From: Epiperipatus broadwayi
Taxonomy: Eukaryota; Onychophora; Udeonychophora; Euonychophora; Peripatidae
Assembly: GCA_028023455.1 (NCBI GenBank)
Contig: JAQFVV010000056.1
Span: 4,425,717 to 4,489,716, forward strand
DNA length: 64,000 nucleotides
Direction of reading: 5' to 3'
Part shown: one piece after another, positions 12,716 through 27,468 of the stretch
How positions within the stretch are numbered: position 1 is the stretch's first letter
Layout of the letters: every line of letters starts with the position of its first letter
The notes under the pieces: generated by a model
The model's database searches: none
Told to the model about the DNA's origin: nothing
What the model saw: the letters and a program-made list of their open reading frames with translations, nothing else
Position numbers and translations under genes: made by a program

Positions 12716-13357
12716 ATAAAAATAAATAATTATAAAAAAAATAAGGTTAGGGTTTCTCTAGAAATAATATGTATATGAAGTTGAAATGTTGTTGCAAGTA
12801 CTACAAATTTCATGACAAATTGTATGTTTCTACTGTAACTTGTTTCTGAAAGGTTGTGATTGGGTTGCAAGCATGATATAACTCATTGAAATCTTCAGTT
12901 ACTTCCTGATCAATTAAAAATATTATTGCAAATGTTATAAAACACAATCTATATACTATAAAACTATTAATAACAAAGCATGCTTTGAGAAACAATCATT
13001 AGACTCATAAAAATTAATTATGCAATAATATGTAATTAACATCCAAAATTCTAGAGCATTTACCTCTCTAGATCTCTGGTTTTATACATTATTAAAATTA
13101 AAAATTTGCCATGCATCCTCAACTTTTAATTTTATCACTTGATTCATTGCACACTGGACTAATTTTCTGAGAGCTACAATATAACATACTAGCTTTTAAC
13201 TCTTTTTATTTATGATCAAATAATTAAGTCTCTTATATGCAACAGAATACACAATATTTCATGTTTATCAATCTGATTTATTTTATCCTTTTGTGTTATT
13301 AGATAATAGTTGAATTTACCATGTAAGAAATGCACACACATACATTTATGTGTTATA

Positions 13358-14092
13358 CAGAGTGGAACAATTCAATGATATTAATAATATTTAGATGAGT
13401 ACACTTTTGAGACTGCGTATACCAGACTCATAGTGATTTAACTAAAGTACTTACTCAGTGAGCCACTGATGTTTCTTCGATTGATAATATTATTAGATTT
13501 GTCAATAAACCAGGTCTCTTTATCTTTCTCTTCCCCTCATTTGGTTTCATTGCAGACAGCTTTAAACATATGGATGTAAAATTCATGTCAAATATTTTTC
13601 TTATGATTAGAGGAAACAGAATTAACTTGAGAATACGCTTTAAATTTTTTGTATTGATATATATGCTGTCGTAAATGCATTGATACACTAGCTTTAGTCT
13701 CATCACAATAAGTGACATTGAAGTCAGATTCTTGGCAAATAATCAAGTGTACAATTTTGTACTTATCTTTTTCTACTCTACTTTTTGAATTGGTGATTAG
13801 TTTATTCAAACAAAAGGGTGATCTGAACCTTACATTCAAATCTTTACAAATTATTTCTTTTAACTTTATATCTATATTTGGCCATTTAAGCCCAAAACCC
13901 CCATTTTTTGACCAGTTAATTTTTATTTATATATGCATTGTGTTTAAACTTAGCTTTGTTATTAAACAATCTCTCTCGCTGATCATGCACTGGAATATTA
14001 ATCAGTAAGTTTAATCAAATATGAGTCTGGTACACAGAACCGAAATTGCACTGAGCTAAATATTACTAATATCATTGAATTGTTCCACTCTG
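13358..14092. mobile_element. Tc1/mariner-like element, degraded or non-autonomous
   Basis: The 735-bp element begins CAGAGTGGAACAATTC and ends with its reverse complement. The terminal repeats match for about 36 bp with one visible difference. TA lies on each side (13356-13357 and 14093-14094), as expected for the TA target duplication of Tc1/mariner transposons. On the minus strand two overlapping frames (13588-13839 and 13455-13718) may be transposase remains: a CDETKASV segment could correspond to a DDE-type aspartate block, but this is weak. It is too short for an intact transposase of about 340 residues. Confidence 0.7.
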
Positions 14093-14165
14093 TATGACAC
14101 ATAAATATACATGTGTGTGTAATTTTTATTACATAGTTATTTTTTTTTTTACCATATAAGAAATG

Positions 14166-17100
14166 TAAATCTTATATTAAAATTCTTTGAAATAATTGTT
14201 TTAAATTTTAATTATAATTTTAAAAATTTTAAGGTTAGAAAATATATACTGTATTAATTGTAATCCTCTTTTATTTTCATTTAACACTATTATAAAATAA
14301 TTACATATACTTATACAATAAATTATTACTATGATTGATTTTTCTAAAATTATTAATACAATTCTCAACTTTCAACTTTCCATCTGCCTTAAATCTACAT
14401 AAAAGTAAAATATTGTATAAAAACATTTAAATCCTGGAAGCTTATATTTTCAAAAAATGCATGATAATGGGTATATAAATTCTCTTATATTTAAGTTGTT
14501 GCACTGAAAAAAATAATAGTATATGTAGTGACTCAAATGACAGAAAAGGAAAGAGGTTTATGTAATATTAATTCTAAAATATAATGATATCAACTGACCA
14601 TGATTTTTATTTTGGATGTTAATTATTCTGTACTTGATTTTCTATTAGGTGATTGACTGTATTTGGCATGTTATGCCCAAAAAACTTAATATTTTTTTTT
14701 ATTAGTGAAAAGATTTAAATCTGGATCTAATACACCTGGATTTCTTGGATAGATTTATGAAGCATTTCTATCTTACTTTTATTAATTATTCAAGTTTGGG
14801 GTATACTGAAGCAGGACAAATAGATTTTTAACACAGTGTCAGTTGATGTTATGTATTGTTTTGTTGTTTTAATAAGTTAGTTTAGATTTAAAACATTAAA
14901 ATGTTTCAAAATTTGTTAATACTAAATAAAAAGCGTAAAAGATAGTGCTGGAAAAAAGGGTCATTAGATTCAAAAACTTAAATGTCCTAGATCCTCAAGC
15001 AACAAATGTAAGCTAGAAACTAGTGTGAGGATATAGATATGATAGTACTAGAGAGAGATTTATTAAATACTTATTATCTGATATCTATTGATTACTTAAG
15101 CTTTTACAACGTTTTTTTTTTTATTTTGGAATAAAAGAAATAGAATTTGCTACTGAAAAAAATTTTGTAAGCCAGGATATTGTGATATATATACTTTGTT
15201 TTGTCCATTTACTAGTAATGTATTCATTCGATATATTTATATACCTATATCTTATTTCATATCTCATAGTCAATTTTCAATAAACTTTCAAAACATATAC
15301 ATTATATACGGAGTTTGATTTAATATATATAACTTCCACATTTTATAGATATAATCAATTTGAATTAAATATGACAAAGTATTTTATTTTTAAAAAATAA
15401 AATAGTACGTAGTTGTTGTACTTACCACATGTGTGTAGATATATATAACATAATTTTTAAAAAAAGAAAAACTCATTTATCTTTTTAATTACTATAAAAC
15501 TTTTGAAATGTAAATAAGATATTTAAAAATACAAGATGTAGGACAAAAAAAAATAAAAACAAATCACATTTTGATGTTTACATACGTATTGGAAAATATC
15601 AGAAAATGATGATAATCACATTAACTTTTACTTTGTCTTAATTAAATGCATCCTCGCTGCTCATTATTTTCCTTTTGGCTAACAATATCTATTAAAGTAA
15701 TATAATGTCATCAGAAGACAAATAGAAAAATTTCAATACCATGTAATTTATTTTAGAAAGATATCTTTGATTTTTTTTTTTTTTTAATTTTTTTTTAAAA
15801 TTAAAATCAACATATATATATACCAAATGAAATTATTATATATATTAAAAATAATTTTAATGAAAAATTGCGAAAAAGTATTCAAATAATTGTTTTGGAG
15901 ATTATTTAAAAAATTATATTTTAATATACTTCTATTAATATTTGTAAAGTCTCTGTAATTACCATATAAATATTCAAATAGCAATTAACTCTCTTACATT
16001 TCGAACACATCTTATACAGTTTGGAAAATTGATGCTAGTAGTGACTATTGTGCATTTCAGACAAGCAGGTTTCTTCAGCTAAGTTTAGCATCAAACATAA
16101 TATCATAAAAAGTTGATTAATAATTATTTTATGTATTATTAAAGAATACTTGTAAATATATGTTTGTTACAAGAACAACTTTATAAGATTGATTTGAATG
16201 ATCTGTAGGGGTTATAAATATGATTTAATAAATCAGTCAATAAATATATTTTTCTTTTGACAATGGCACTTTAATTCCAAGATATAAATAATCGTCTTTA
16301 TATTCATTTCCTTTATAAATTTTGTTTCACTTTATGAACTAAACTTTTGCTAAATATTAGTACAAATAATATATTAATAAGCATTGCCATCTGTGTTTTA
16401 ATTATCTGTCATTTGATCATTTTCAAGATCTATTCCTTTGCACAACTACCTTCATTACTAATTAGATAAAAAAAAAATGTATTAGATAAATAGGAGTGAA
16501 CATAATTGGCAGAAAAAATATACCTTAAAAATGCCCACAACTGACCATTGAAACATAGGTAAAAAGGTATAGTTATATAATCTAAGAATAATGTGGAAAA
16601 GAAGTTTGATAAATGAATCAAACAAGATTCATAAAGAAGTAAGAATGTGAAGTATTATTTATACATTTCAATATAAGTATTTATTGTTAAGATAGAAACA
16701 GTACTTATATTTTAACACAATATATTTGATAAATGGAAAAGATAAGATCAAAAATAGAATTATTATTGACTTTATCAATGCTGTTTTTTTTTGTTGTTTT
16801 TTTTTTGTGTGGAAAGCATTGCAAAGTCAAATTTTTAAATAAATTCAGAATTAAAACTTATTTTTCATCTCTGTTTTAACTTCAAAAATTTTAGGAACAT
16901 TTATTTTACTTAAAAGTGATTAATGGAAGATCTTCATGTTTTTATTCCAAGATACTTTAGATTGGGCTATGTAAGTGAATTTAAGTACAAAGATAAGATG
17001 GCAGATATTATTTTTTCAAAGTCTCTATTTTGTGCTTTGGTTTGAGAGTATCCTTTGTATTCAAAAGTATCATTGAAGTAATAAAATAATATTACAGCAC

Positions 17101-18155
17101 ATGAGTATAGGTTGTAATTCCTTTCTGATGAAAATTAATTCATTATTTGTAATTAGTTTGCTACAATGTTTCAGACATTAGCTAAGCAATGGTTTATTTT
17201 ATATGTTAATTTGTTAATTGTAACTAGGCATGCTTTCAGCTGATGAAACCAGATTTATAGCACTCAGGTATGTTGTATCATTTAAACATACAATGCTAAT
17301 TTATTTAAATTAGTAATTTAAATATTCCATTTGTTAGAGAGTTGGACACTATTGTCTTTTTTACTAATAGTCTGGTTGTTATTAGCAATATAACACATCT
17401 TTTTTATTTATATTTTCTATTATCTCACTCCATGCAAACAATTTTAATATTTATTGGATCAAAAATAAGGCCAGATTTTAGCTGATGTTTCAAGAAAATG
17501 TATATTCTGAGTTATTTTTTGCTTACTTATACAAGTATTTGTGTTGGGAGACTCTCATGTCTATATCCATTACTGAAATTTAAACTAATGTCTTCTGGAG
17601 ACTGCTATTTCAGAAAAAATACAGTCCTTGATAACAAGATCTCAGTTGTTCAGAAATCTAATGATTATTATTGTAAAGCATGACATGTTTCCACATTTTC
17701 ACAATAAATGCACCATCTTTCTCATCGATAATTTGAGACATACAGGAAGATTTAGCATCAATAAGCTTAATGACTTTTTCATCAAACATGCTATATCATG
17801 AAAACCTTTTTGTTGTTATATGATTGTGAGATAAAGATTTATTATGAAATGAGTCTTGGTCATCTTAGACATTGTGGATACTTAATTTGAATAGAAACAA
17901 TTGGTGTAAAAACTAGCAATATCACCACAGAATATCCTGAATACAAAAAAAATCAAACCAACTATAAGGCCATCATTCATTTCTAACCATACAAAGTTCA
18001 AAAGATCTAAGTAAAACCAAACCTGCTTTTCTACATAATTAGAAAAGTCAAACTTCTTTCATTGATTTTTATTTGAAATAATGCTTAACTTCTATGATCA
18101 AATTAATCATCCTACCCCTTAGTTGGTTTTAATCTGAGACATAACTGCATATATA
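14166..18155. other. A+T-rich DNA, no gene recognised
   Basis: About 4 kb with poly-A and poly-T runs and very short chance frames (15784-15984, 16430-16621, 17498-17683) without motifs. I see no repeat of note. Confidence 0.55.
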
Positions 18156-18159
18156 TATA

Positions 18160-19070
18160 TATGGAATCTTATAAATAAATATTAGTAAATACAGTAATCA
18201 AAAATTTTGAAAAGTACAAAAAATATAATTGTCACTTAGGAGCACTTTTGACTATCCTCATAGTCTTTGTTAACTAATACTTTGAAAGGTTAACCTTCCC
18301 GGTAATTTTATGATCTTAATGTTTTCTGCCTATCTATTGATTAAGTATTGTTTGTATTTATATATTAGCATAGCTTCCTTTAGTTTTTTATTATTATTAT
18401 TTCTTTCAATTTGCAAATTATAATTGAAATTAAAACCATATATACATGATTTATTATGGTCATAAAAAACACAAGCTGATACATTATTATTATCTTTACA
18501 ATTTTGTTTTGCATTTTGAACCCCTTTTAACAAAAGCAAGTGCTCTTTCATTTCCCCTATAACTCTAAAGATAAAACTTCATTTATAAATAAAAATTGCA
18601 TCATTTATGAATGATATATAGATATGGTAGCAGATAGCAGATATATAGGAGAATCGAAATGTACATTGGAGAAAAAAAATGAAAGAGCACTTGCTTTTAT
18701 TAAAAAGGTTCAAAATGCAAGATAAAATTGTAAAGATAATAATAATGTATCAGCTTCCATTTTTTATGACCATAATAAATCATATATATATATGGTTTTA
18801 TTTTCAATTATAATAATGTAAAAATATTGCAAATTGAAAGAAATAACAATAAAAGGAAAATAAAAAGAGCTATGCTAATATATAAATACAAGCAGGACTT
18901 AATCAATAGGCAGGCAGCAAACGTTAAGATCATGGAATTATGGGAAGGTCAATTTTTTAAAATATTAGTTGACAAAGACAACGAGAATAGTCGAAAACAC
19001 TCCTAAGATTGTACTTTTCAAAATTTTTGATTGCTGTATTTACTAATATTTAATTATAAGATTCTGTATA
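18160..19070. repeat. Large inverted repeat, arms about 395 bp
   Basis: The left arm (about 18160-18555) is the reverse complement of the right arm (about 18675-19070). Paired landmarks are 18533-18553 with 18678-18698, and 18192-18200 with 19028-19036, around a centre near 18615. The loop is about 120 bp and contains GATAGATATGGTAGCAGATAGCAG-like simple sequence. The 73-codon minus frame in the left arm (18330-18551) has no known motif and is broken in the other arm, so it is probably not a gene. Confidence 0.88.
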
Positions 19071-22000
19071 TTGCTTTGAAAAAATACAGACATTGATTTA
19101 TAATATTATTACATATATATATATATATTGAGCCATTGAGGTGTATATCATTCCTTTGTAGTCAAAATATATATTATTAAAAATATTTTTTTTTATTCAT
19201 TTAAGATTCCTGATTAATGAAATAACTGATCATTATCTTTACATCCTCCACATAATTTAATCATGACATTGTTTTGATTATATTTTGCTATTTAGTAAAA
19301 GCACATTTTGATAGCTATAAAATTAAGAATAAGAAATAATAATTTGCATCTTCTAAGAGAAAATGTAATATTTATTTAATAAGATGATTTTAAGAGATAA
19401 TTTAAACTTTCAGCAGAAACAATCCTTTCATAACAAAAGTCAAAACAACATTTTAAACTTTAAAATAAAAGTAGTAATTTAAAGTCGTCATCTAAGACAT
19501 TTACTATATGTATATATATACGAACTTAAGGAAAACAACAAACAAATATTGTACATCTATGTGTATAAATGTAGCCGTGTGTTTGTGCGCCTGTAAATAA
19601 TATTTTAAAATATTTTAACATAATAGTGATTATTTCTTAAATTCCCTCCTGCAACAACAAATCCCACAAGAAAATTAAAACAAAGGACTGTGAGCTTAGA
19701 GATATCACATGGCTACCAAATCGCTTAAGAAAACAACTAGAATTCGTTGGAAGAAAAGTTTTTCCTCATTGTTATTTTATATAATTTTTTTATTATATAT
19801 AAATAAATGTTTCTAATTCCAAAGGAAATTTTTTTAATGTAAAAATTGTTATGTAACAGTTAATGCTAAAGGATGTACTCATTTAAAATGTACAAAAGTA
19901 AGAAAAATTTAAAGATGATGCACTGAAAGAATAACTTAAATACACACCAATGGTAAAGTCCAAATGTAAATCATGACTTTATAGCACCTAATATATATTA
20001 ATCTGATGCCCAAAAACAAATTCATTTCCTTCTAATGAAATTTTCAAATACATATATTCAAGTCAAGCTGCATTTTATATATGTATATTTTTAAAGCAAA
20101 TATTAAACCTCCATATATAGAATGATGACAATTTTACTTTGGCAGCAACACTAAGATTAACCATAAACAAATGGGAAATATATTATATCAAAAAAAATTT
20201 AAACTTCAAATAATAATTGGGCAAATATTTAACACTAAATTCAAAAAGATATATATAATGGGATTATATATATATATATATAGTACAATTTAAATAAATT
20301 TATTTGATGTAGATCTTGATGCTTTAGGATATCTCATACTGCAAGGGAATATATATATTAACCATATGGGTTTCATGGCAAACAGCAACATAGTAGAATG
20401 GGTGTGTAAATGTATATAAAGGTGGAAGGAAAAGTAGAAATAAACACAGTCATTTTTTTAGATATTTTTTTATAAGTATACTGGAAGAATAATAGGGATT
20501 AAATAATTTTGCATTTAAAATAAAATTTTATTATAAATTAAACAAAAAAAAAGTCTAATAAATATTTTTATTGAATTCTGATTTTGAAATTAAACAAGTA
20601 TGTTTTATGTTAAAATAGATCTGATAATAGTAAAAATCCATTATTTTAGAAATCTAGTTTTTAAATTAAAACTTATATAACAGTTTGATAAAATGTCTAC
20701 TATTTATTTTAGAAATTTTTTTTGTAAGTAAAGCTTGTAGATTATACTGATAAAATTCCAAGTTGCTTTTGAAAAGATTAAAGTATATTTAAAAAAATTG
20801 ATAAAGATAGAAAAAAACATTGTTGAGTTAATAAATTTTTTCCACCCCACCTTATCTATAAAAAAAAGGTGGATAAAAGTTAGTTGGTTCTTATAATTAT
20901 ACAAAGCTACAATGAAGATGTAAAAAAGTAAAGACTGCTACTAGTTCAATATGCTGGAGTTTGGATTCACCTATAAGGAAGACCCAACTTCTCTATGTTC
21001 TCCAGAACTGACTCAGTATTAGATGGCTGACCTAAAGTCTAAGTTGAGCTGATTAAATGTTAGTAATTACCTGGATTATACCTATACTAATGAGGACAAT
21101 CCTGAACTGCCTCCCATCAAGAGAATCCATCAGTTGACTGAAGAATTACTTATACATATGCTATCTTATCTATATGCAGATAAGCACAAATAAACAGATA
21201 TATAAAGCACAGCTGGTGAGTAAAGTAATGATATATATCACAAGAATGATATTATTTTAAATCATTTATTTAAAGAAAATGACATTTAAAATCTATATAT
21301 TTAAAAAGAAAAACAAGTAAAAATTTGCTTGAATAAAATGATTGATTCATAGATGATTTTATTTTAAAAAAAGAAAAAAAAAGATATTTTTAGATTAGAA
21401 AACTTTTGCTCACCATAAAAGAGAGCTAATTAATAATTTTAATTCATATCATTTATATCTTTATATATACACACATGTATGAATTTTATGCATATTTTGC
21501 AAATGAAATTAATTATAAAAGATGTATTTAATAATTTTATTATTTTGATAAAATATCATGGTATAAATTTCAGTGTGCACATACATGATTTCTATGTGCA
21601 CACATACATATGTTAAATCTATCATTAATTGTGTATTATAAAAACAAAAATGAATTTCATTTATATATTAATCAATTATTATATCATGCATCTGTGTGAT
21701 GATATATAGGTGTTTTACATAAACATAGTATGAGTTATCTGTATCATTAAAATGTGATAACTTAACATTTTATTAATAGTTTATGATAAGTCAAATATGA
21801 TCAGAAATTATTATGCCACATGTCTATGTACATATATCAATGCATGTCATCTAAACATATATGTAAATTTTAATCTTTTTTATTAAATGACCATTCAAAT
21901 ATGTTTATTTTATATGATACCACACATCCGTGCAGATATATATATATATATATTTGCATTTTTCGTAAACCTATTAGGAGGTGTTGTAAATCACAAGATG

Positions 22001-22807
22001 AAAACTTAAATTTTGTTTTTATGTTAATCAAAATCAGAAGGCCTAATTTAAATATATAGTGATATTCTGCTGTCCTTAATGTCATTTATTATTAATAATA
22101 ATAAACTTATATTCTATTGATAAAATTATTTCAGTGTCTTAATTATAAATATATTTAGGATATTATGTATTGCATCATTTCTTGTTCATAATAATTGTTA
22201 TAGAGCTTATGTTTTCTGAGCTAGATTCATGTATATTAGTCTATTATATGAAAAAGGTATGTATTAGTGTATGGGAAGCCAGTTGATAAGAATCCTGGGT
22301 TGGTGCAAAGAGAAGTCCATGGACTACATTGTATTTTAGGTTAGTCTCTATTAGACATTAAGTTTATAGTTGACCAGTACATTAATCGTACTAAACGTCC
22401 AGAGCCTTGATAATGGTCAGCATGTTTAATAACCTAACATTACTGTTTTTGATTGTTATATAGTCAGATGGATGAGCACTTAGTTTGTGCATCCAAATTA
22501 TGTTTAAATAATTGCCCCACACTGACAAATGTTAAATAGTTGGCTTTCAATCCAGTCACAAGATTGACTGTTGATTAATCTTTTTGATGATAATTCATGA
22601 TGATGAATGAGTTATATTTATTTATAATGCTGGCGAACTTATAGTTACTCCAGTGATTTAATTGGGCTGATATCTTGGAGTGATCTCAAGACCTCTCATG
22701 CTCATTATTTCATATTTTATATTAAATATGGATACATTTTGTATTTTGCACTGGGGTTGATGTTGATTTGCCATTATCCCACCTTCACTTAATTCCTCAT
22801 AGCCTTA

Positions 22808-22808
<1 letters not shown>
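19071..22808. other. A+T-rich DNA, no gene recognised
   Basis: Slightly less A+T-rich islands at about 20940-21180 and 22260-22700 may be old dispersed repeats, but no partner copy was seen in the window. Short frames at 20704-20904 and 21870-22085 (minus) lack motifs. Confidence 0.5.
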
Positions 22809-22809
<1 letters not shown>

Positions 22810-22861
<52 letters not shown>

Positions 22862-22885
22862 TAGGCTATATATATATATATAATA
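22810..22885. repeat. (TA)n microsatellite
   Basis: A long TA run, then TCATAGGC and a second short TA run ending AATAGAT. Confidence 0.95.
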
Positions 22886-24077
22886 GATAAACTCTCTAGC
22901 CAATGCTAGAGTTGAACTCATATTCTTAGGGATTGCATACATTTTACTTAGTGTGCAATCTAAACATTTTGTTATAAAAGATTTCTAAGCAAAAAATTGT
23001 TTTATTTAGTAGTGATTTATAAGACAATTTAATAACCAAAGATATAATTTATAGATTAGCAATATTTATACATCACTTTAATAGTTGGAGATTGGAAGGA
23101 AAAAAGGGGGATTGTGCGATTTGTAAAACTACTTTAGAGAGTAAAAATAGATAATCATAGTTTTACAATGACAGGTTAGAACTTAATAGTTCATAAAATT
23201 AAATTCTTGAGCAATCAGGTTAATTAGAATTGTATGTGTGAGGAATGCATATATGTATATGATTTAATTGAGAATTTTAATTATAAAGTTCACAATTGAA
23301 TAATAATTATTCTGTGTCATCTCACGGGGAACTCCTTTAAAGAAGAATTAATTCATTTTTATAGTTTATTCATAGCAGCCAAAATTTTGATCAAGATTCT
23401 GGGTTTGAAGTTGGGTTTCTATACATTATTTTATTATTATTAAAGAAAAGGCAGGAAAGAGCTTTCTCTCATTGATTCTGAGAGGAGAGTTTTCTTTCAT
23501 TTGTTCTTTGGGGAGATTTCCATGAGCAGAAAATTACTAAAGTAAATCACTAAACTAAAGAATATCTGACACAGGAATTTAAGTTTAAAATTAATGGGTG
23601 GGCATCCATTGGAATGCAGACATGAATTTGGCAGGTGGTCATTCAGGAGGGCATAAGTTTAAAACAACAGAAAGAGAAAAGAAGCAATAGGCAATTAATC
23701 AAGGAAAACACTGACCAGACATAAATGTTTTGGAAGGGTTTTTGGAAGGTCAGCTGTTCAGGGGAGGGGGAATGAAGGAACCCAGACAATATAAGAGCTT
23801 GATCAATTTATTGTTGGTTGGCTATCTCTCTTGGCAGGCTCTCTCATCATCGGTTATAGAGAAGCCTTGTAGAATTAAAGAAAAAAAATTTTTTTTTTTA
23901 AAAAAAAAGAAAGAAAGAGAGAAAAGAAATCATTTGTTGTTAGTTATTCTGTTTGTCTCCTGGGTGATAAACTTAGCCAAGTTTAATGATATAAGTAGAA
24001 AAATGATGTTGAGTAAGTATATTTTAGGTGCACATCTTTCTCTCTGAAATTAATCAATGTCATGATTTTGATTTCAC
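22886..24077. other. Unassigned DNA with a G-rich, promoter-like island
   Basis: No gene is recognised. About 23730-23880 is less A+T-rich, with CAGGGGAGGGGGAATG, then AATATAAGAGC, then a CT-rich stretch before poly-A/poly-T at 23881-23910. This could be the U3/R part of an old LTR or a fortuitous island. The 105-codon plus frame starting at 23730 runs through the poly-A/T and shows no domain. Confidence 0.35.
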
Positions 24078-24165
24078 ATATGAAGCATCAAATCTGAACA
24101 CTGCAATCTTATATGAAGCATCAAATTTAAACATTATAATCTCATATAAAGCATCAAATTAGTTG
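24078..24165 (+). repeat. 33-bp tandem repeat, about 2.6 copies
   Basis: ATATGAAGCATCAAAT or a one-base variant begins at 24078, 24111 and 24144, an exact 33-bp period. The third copy is truncated. Confidence 0.9.
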
Positions 24166-24552
24166 TAAGTGAACTGAGAAGTACATCAAGAAGTGGACTT
24201 ATATATTCAAAAATTAAAAGCAAATTCTGTTCACCTGTAAAATGTAGTTAATCCTCAGATTCCCAAAATGGAGAAAATCTTATCATCAGCATGAAAACTT
24301 TGTACATTTTGGCATAGGAATTAAACTTGTATAACAGTGACTCTATTACCTAAAGCCATGTGTGCACGCGAACAAACCAAAGAAGGAAAGAAGGGGAAAA
24401 TGGAAGCCAGAAATTGGAAGAACAATCCCAGAGGACTGTTTAAGTATATTTTTATTATTTGTTATTCATTTCGAACATTTAATCTAAAAAAAAAAAAAAA
24501 AAGAGTTTTTCTTATCATATATATCCGTTTAAAATTAATCAATGTTAAAATC

Positions 24553-24964
<412 letters not shown>

Positions 24965-24969
24965 TTTAC

Positions 24970-27465
24970 TTTTTTTTTTAATGAAGAGAGTAAGAGATAT
25001 TGTTAGGTAAAATGTTTTTGAATCGGATCAGGCATTATTACCAAATGCTTAGACTTATTGATATGTTTTATAAAGGTTGTGTGACTGTTAGGCTAAAATA
25101 TCATTATTATTCTATAAAAGTGCAAAGAAATAGTATTAAAAATTTAATATGCATTTCTTATTGCTATTACTATTATCGTAAAATTAATGTTAGATATAAG
25201 CTAATTAAGGCTTCAAAAAATTGTTGGTTCATATTCTGGTGTACTAATTCGCAAGTGGAATGTAGATGTGAAAGTTTTACTCTGTACAAATTAATGTTCG
25301 ACCACTATATATGTGGATGGACAAAGAGTCCCCACCAAGCTAGTGGAGTTGTAGTTTAGCTTGCTCACTAAGATATTTATTTCATATTTATAAAATATTT
25401 AAACAGAGTGGAAGAGTTTTCTCACTTGGTTATTTTCTACATTGTAAGATGATTTCTTTATTGATGGCCAGAGGTTAATAAGTATATCCAAGTCTCTCTG
25501 TATAACTAGCGATGAAATCCTAAAATTCCTCAACCTTAGTGAAAAGGTTTTCTCTTATTCGGGTCACTGCGTGCCTCATATTAATGTTGATATTCCTTAT
25601 GGGTGTATGATTTACAGCTATTGCTAAATATTACTTATAAATGTTGGATACAGGGTTGCAAACTCAAGTTGATGTTAGGATGAGTGTGGATAGTGTGTGT
25701 GTGATTAGTATACTTGTTCATTGTTTTGTTGATATATTTTAATTGATCAATAAGAGCCAAGAATAATAACTTAAATGAATATTAAACTTAAGGGTTAAAT
25801 AAAACCTGGAACATCGTAAGCAAGTGTATATAAAATTACCTAGAAAATATATCCACATCCAGATGAGAACTTTGCTGGAATGGTAAGATTACTGAAATAT
25901 TATTATTGTCACAAGAACATGAATATAGAGTGTATGCATGTGTGATGATGATTAAGCTAGATACCAATTTGTTGACATTTGAAAAGTAACTAAAATTAAC
26001 TTAGTCCCACCATACATAAAATATCTCCATTGTAAAGCATAGGGTGAAGGCATATTAGATTAAAGTAATTAATGGAAATTATTACATTTTATTATTGGGA
26101 GAGTTATCCTTAGAAATGAATCAGTAATTGAAAGCATTAAACACTGGGAGGAGAAATTTAGTACTATGTCTTAGTTAAAAGTACAAAATATATATGACGG
26201 TAACTATTATCTTTATCTGTCTGTTATTAGTATTACTCCATGGCAATCGTGATTCCCTAATAATTTAAAATTAATATTTATATTTAAAACCTCCTAAAAT
26301 TATCTGTTGATTTAGGGATTTTTTTGTTTTATATATCATACGGTTGTAGAACAGGGAAAAGAGTGTAAACCATAGAATTAATGTACGTATTGTTTTATTG
26401 AGTTACAATTTGTTAATAAAATTTGTTATTTTTTTTAAATAAAAATTGTGCATATGTCTCAATGTTTTGTAGGTTCTTACAATCTAGAAATCTCAAATCC
26501 AATCATACATCAATACATTATTGTTTATATTTGAAGCATCATTTTGGTAAATAATATCCGGTAAAATTTATTTAAAATGGTTAATTTTCCGAGCTTATGT
26601 AGCATGGCAATACTCAAGATTACTAAATAATTCAGTATAGTTGAAATATAAATTATGAATAGGGATGGTTATTGGGTAATAGTGGATGCAGAGGGTGGGC
26701 ATAAAATCCTTTCACCATCTGTTGTATTCAAAAACCTCTCTAGATGCACTTCCTTGTGATTTTACTTTAATTATGAAAGTGTTTATGATATGTTATTTTT
26801 AAAAAATTTAATACAAGTATTATTCAAGCTTTAATGTATGTGGAAATTGTCTACATTAAAGTCAGTCAAGATCAGCTTTGCAGGTGATCATGAGAGAGGT
26901 GTTTATCACCAATAATCCATAGCAGCTTGTTCGACTTCCAGACCTTATTGTTCTAAAACCCTGAGAAGAGATAATCGTAGGAGATAAATGAGCTAACATG
27001 ATGGAAAATTTAATATTAAAAGAGATAGCAGTACAATAGACCTATGAATATGAGGATGATGGAGGGATGGATCAGGAGGGTGGAGATTGATATAGAACTA
27101 TTTGTAATCTGAAACAAAATTTTAATTATGATTTTAATGATAGTGAATGGGGAATGTGCTGGGAATATAAATTGTTATGGGAGTTGAGTTTAAATTTTCC
27201 AAGATTATTAATATTATCTTTTTTAATGCATTCTCAATGTTCTCTTAATCGATTGATTATTTATTAGCCCATTCATTAGATATCATTATTGAAATTTATT
27301 AATAAGTTATTGAAATAAGGTTTGACCTCAATATTTTTATTGAAGTTGCAATTTGGCATCCTGGAAAATATGATTATGGATGTTCTATCCCATCATCATT
27401 CCATCATCATCAATCCCAATAGGCTTTAGTTTTAGCTGGGAATGGTGAAGCATTCATCGATCCAT
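24970..27465. other. A+T-rich DNA, no gene recognised
   Basis: The 119-codon plus frame at 25000-25359 has no recognisable domain and no matching copy in the window. The rest contains only short frames and scattered short repeats. Confidence 0.5.
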
Positions 27466-27468
27466 CCT

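Larger units (their letters stand above)
11997..12905. repeat. Foldback element with internal insertions
   Basis: The left arm at about 12017-12189 is the reverse complement of about 12744-12886: AATGAGTTATATCAT...TTGCAACCCAATCA near the outer end, and ...CTAACCTT at the inner end pairing with AAGGTTAG. The spacer (12190-12743) holds a long (TA)n run and a fragment of foldback family 1. It has no coding capacity and the arms are diverged. Confidence 0.75.

Noticed and set aside
18330-18551. 73-codon minus frame in the large inverted repeat
   Set aside because: The mirror arm breaks the frame with several indels, so there is no sign of coding constraint.
25000-25359. 119-codon plus frame
   Set aside because: No motif, composition typical of A+T-rich chance frames, no second copy to support it.
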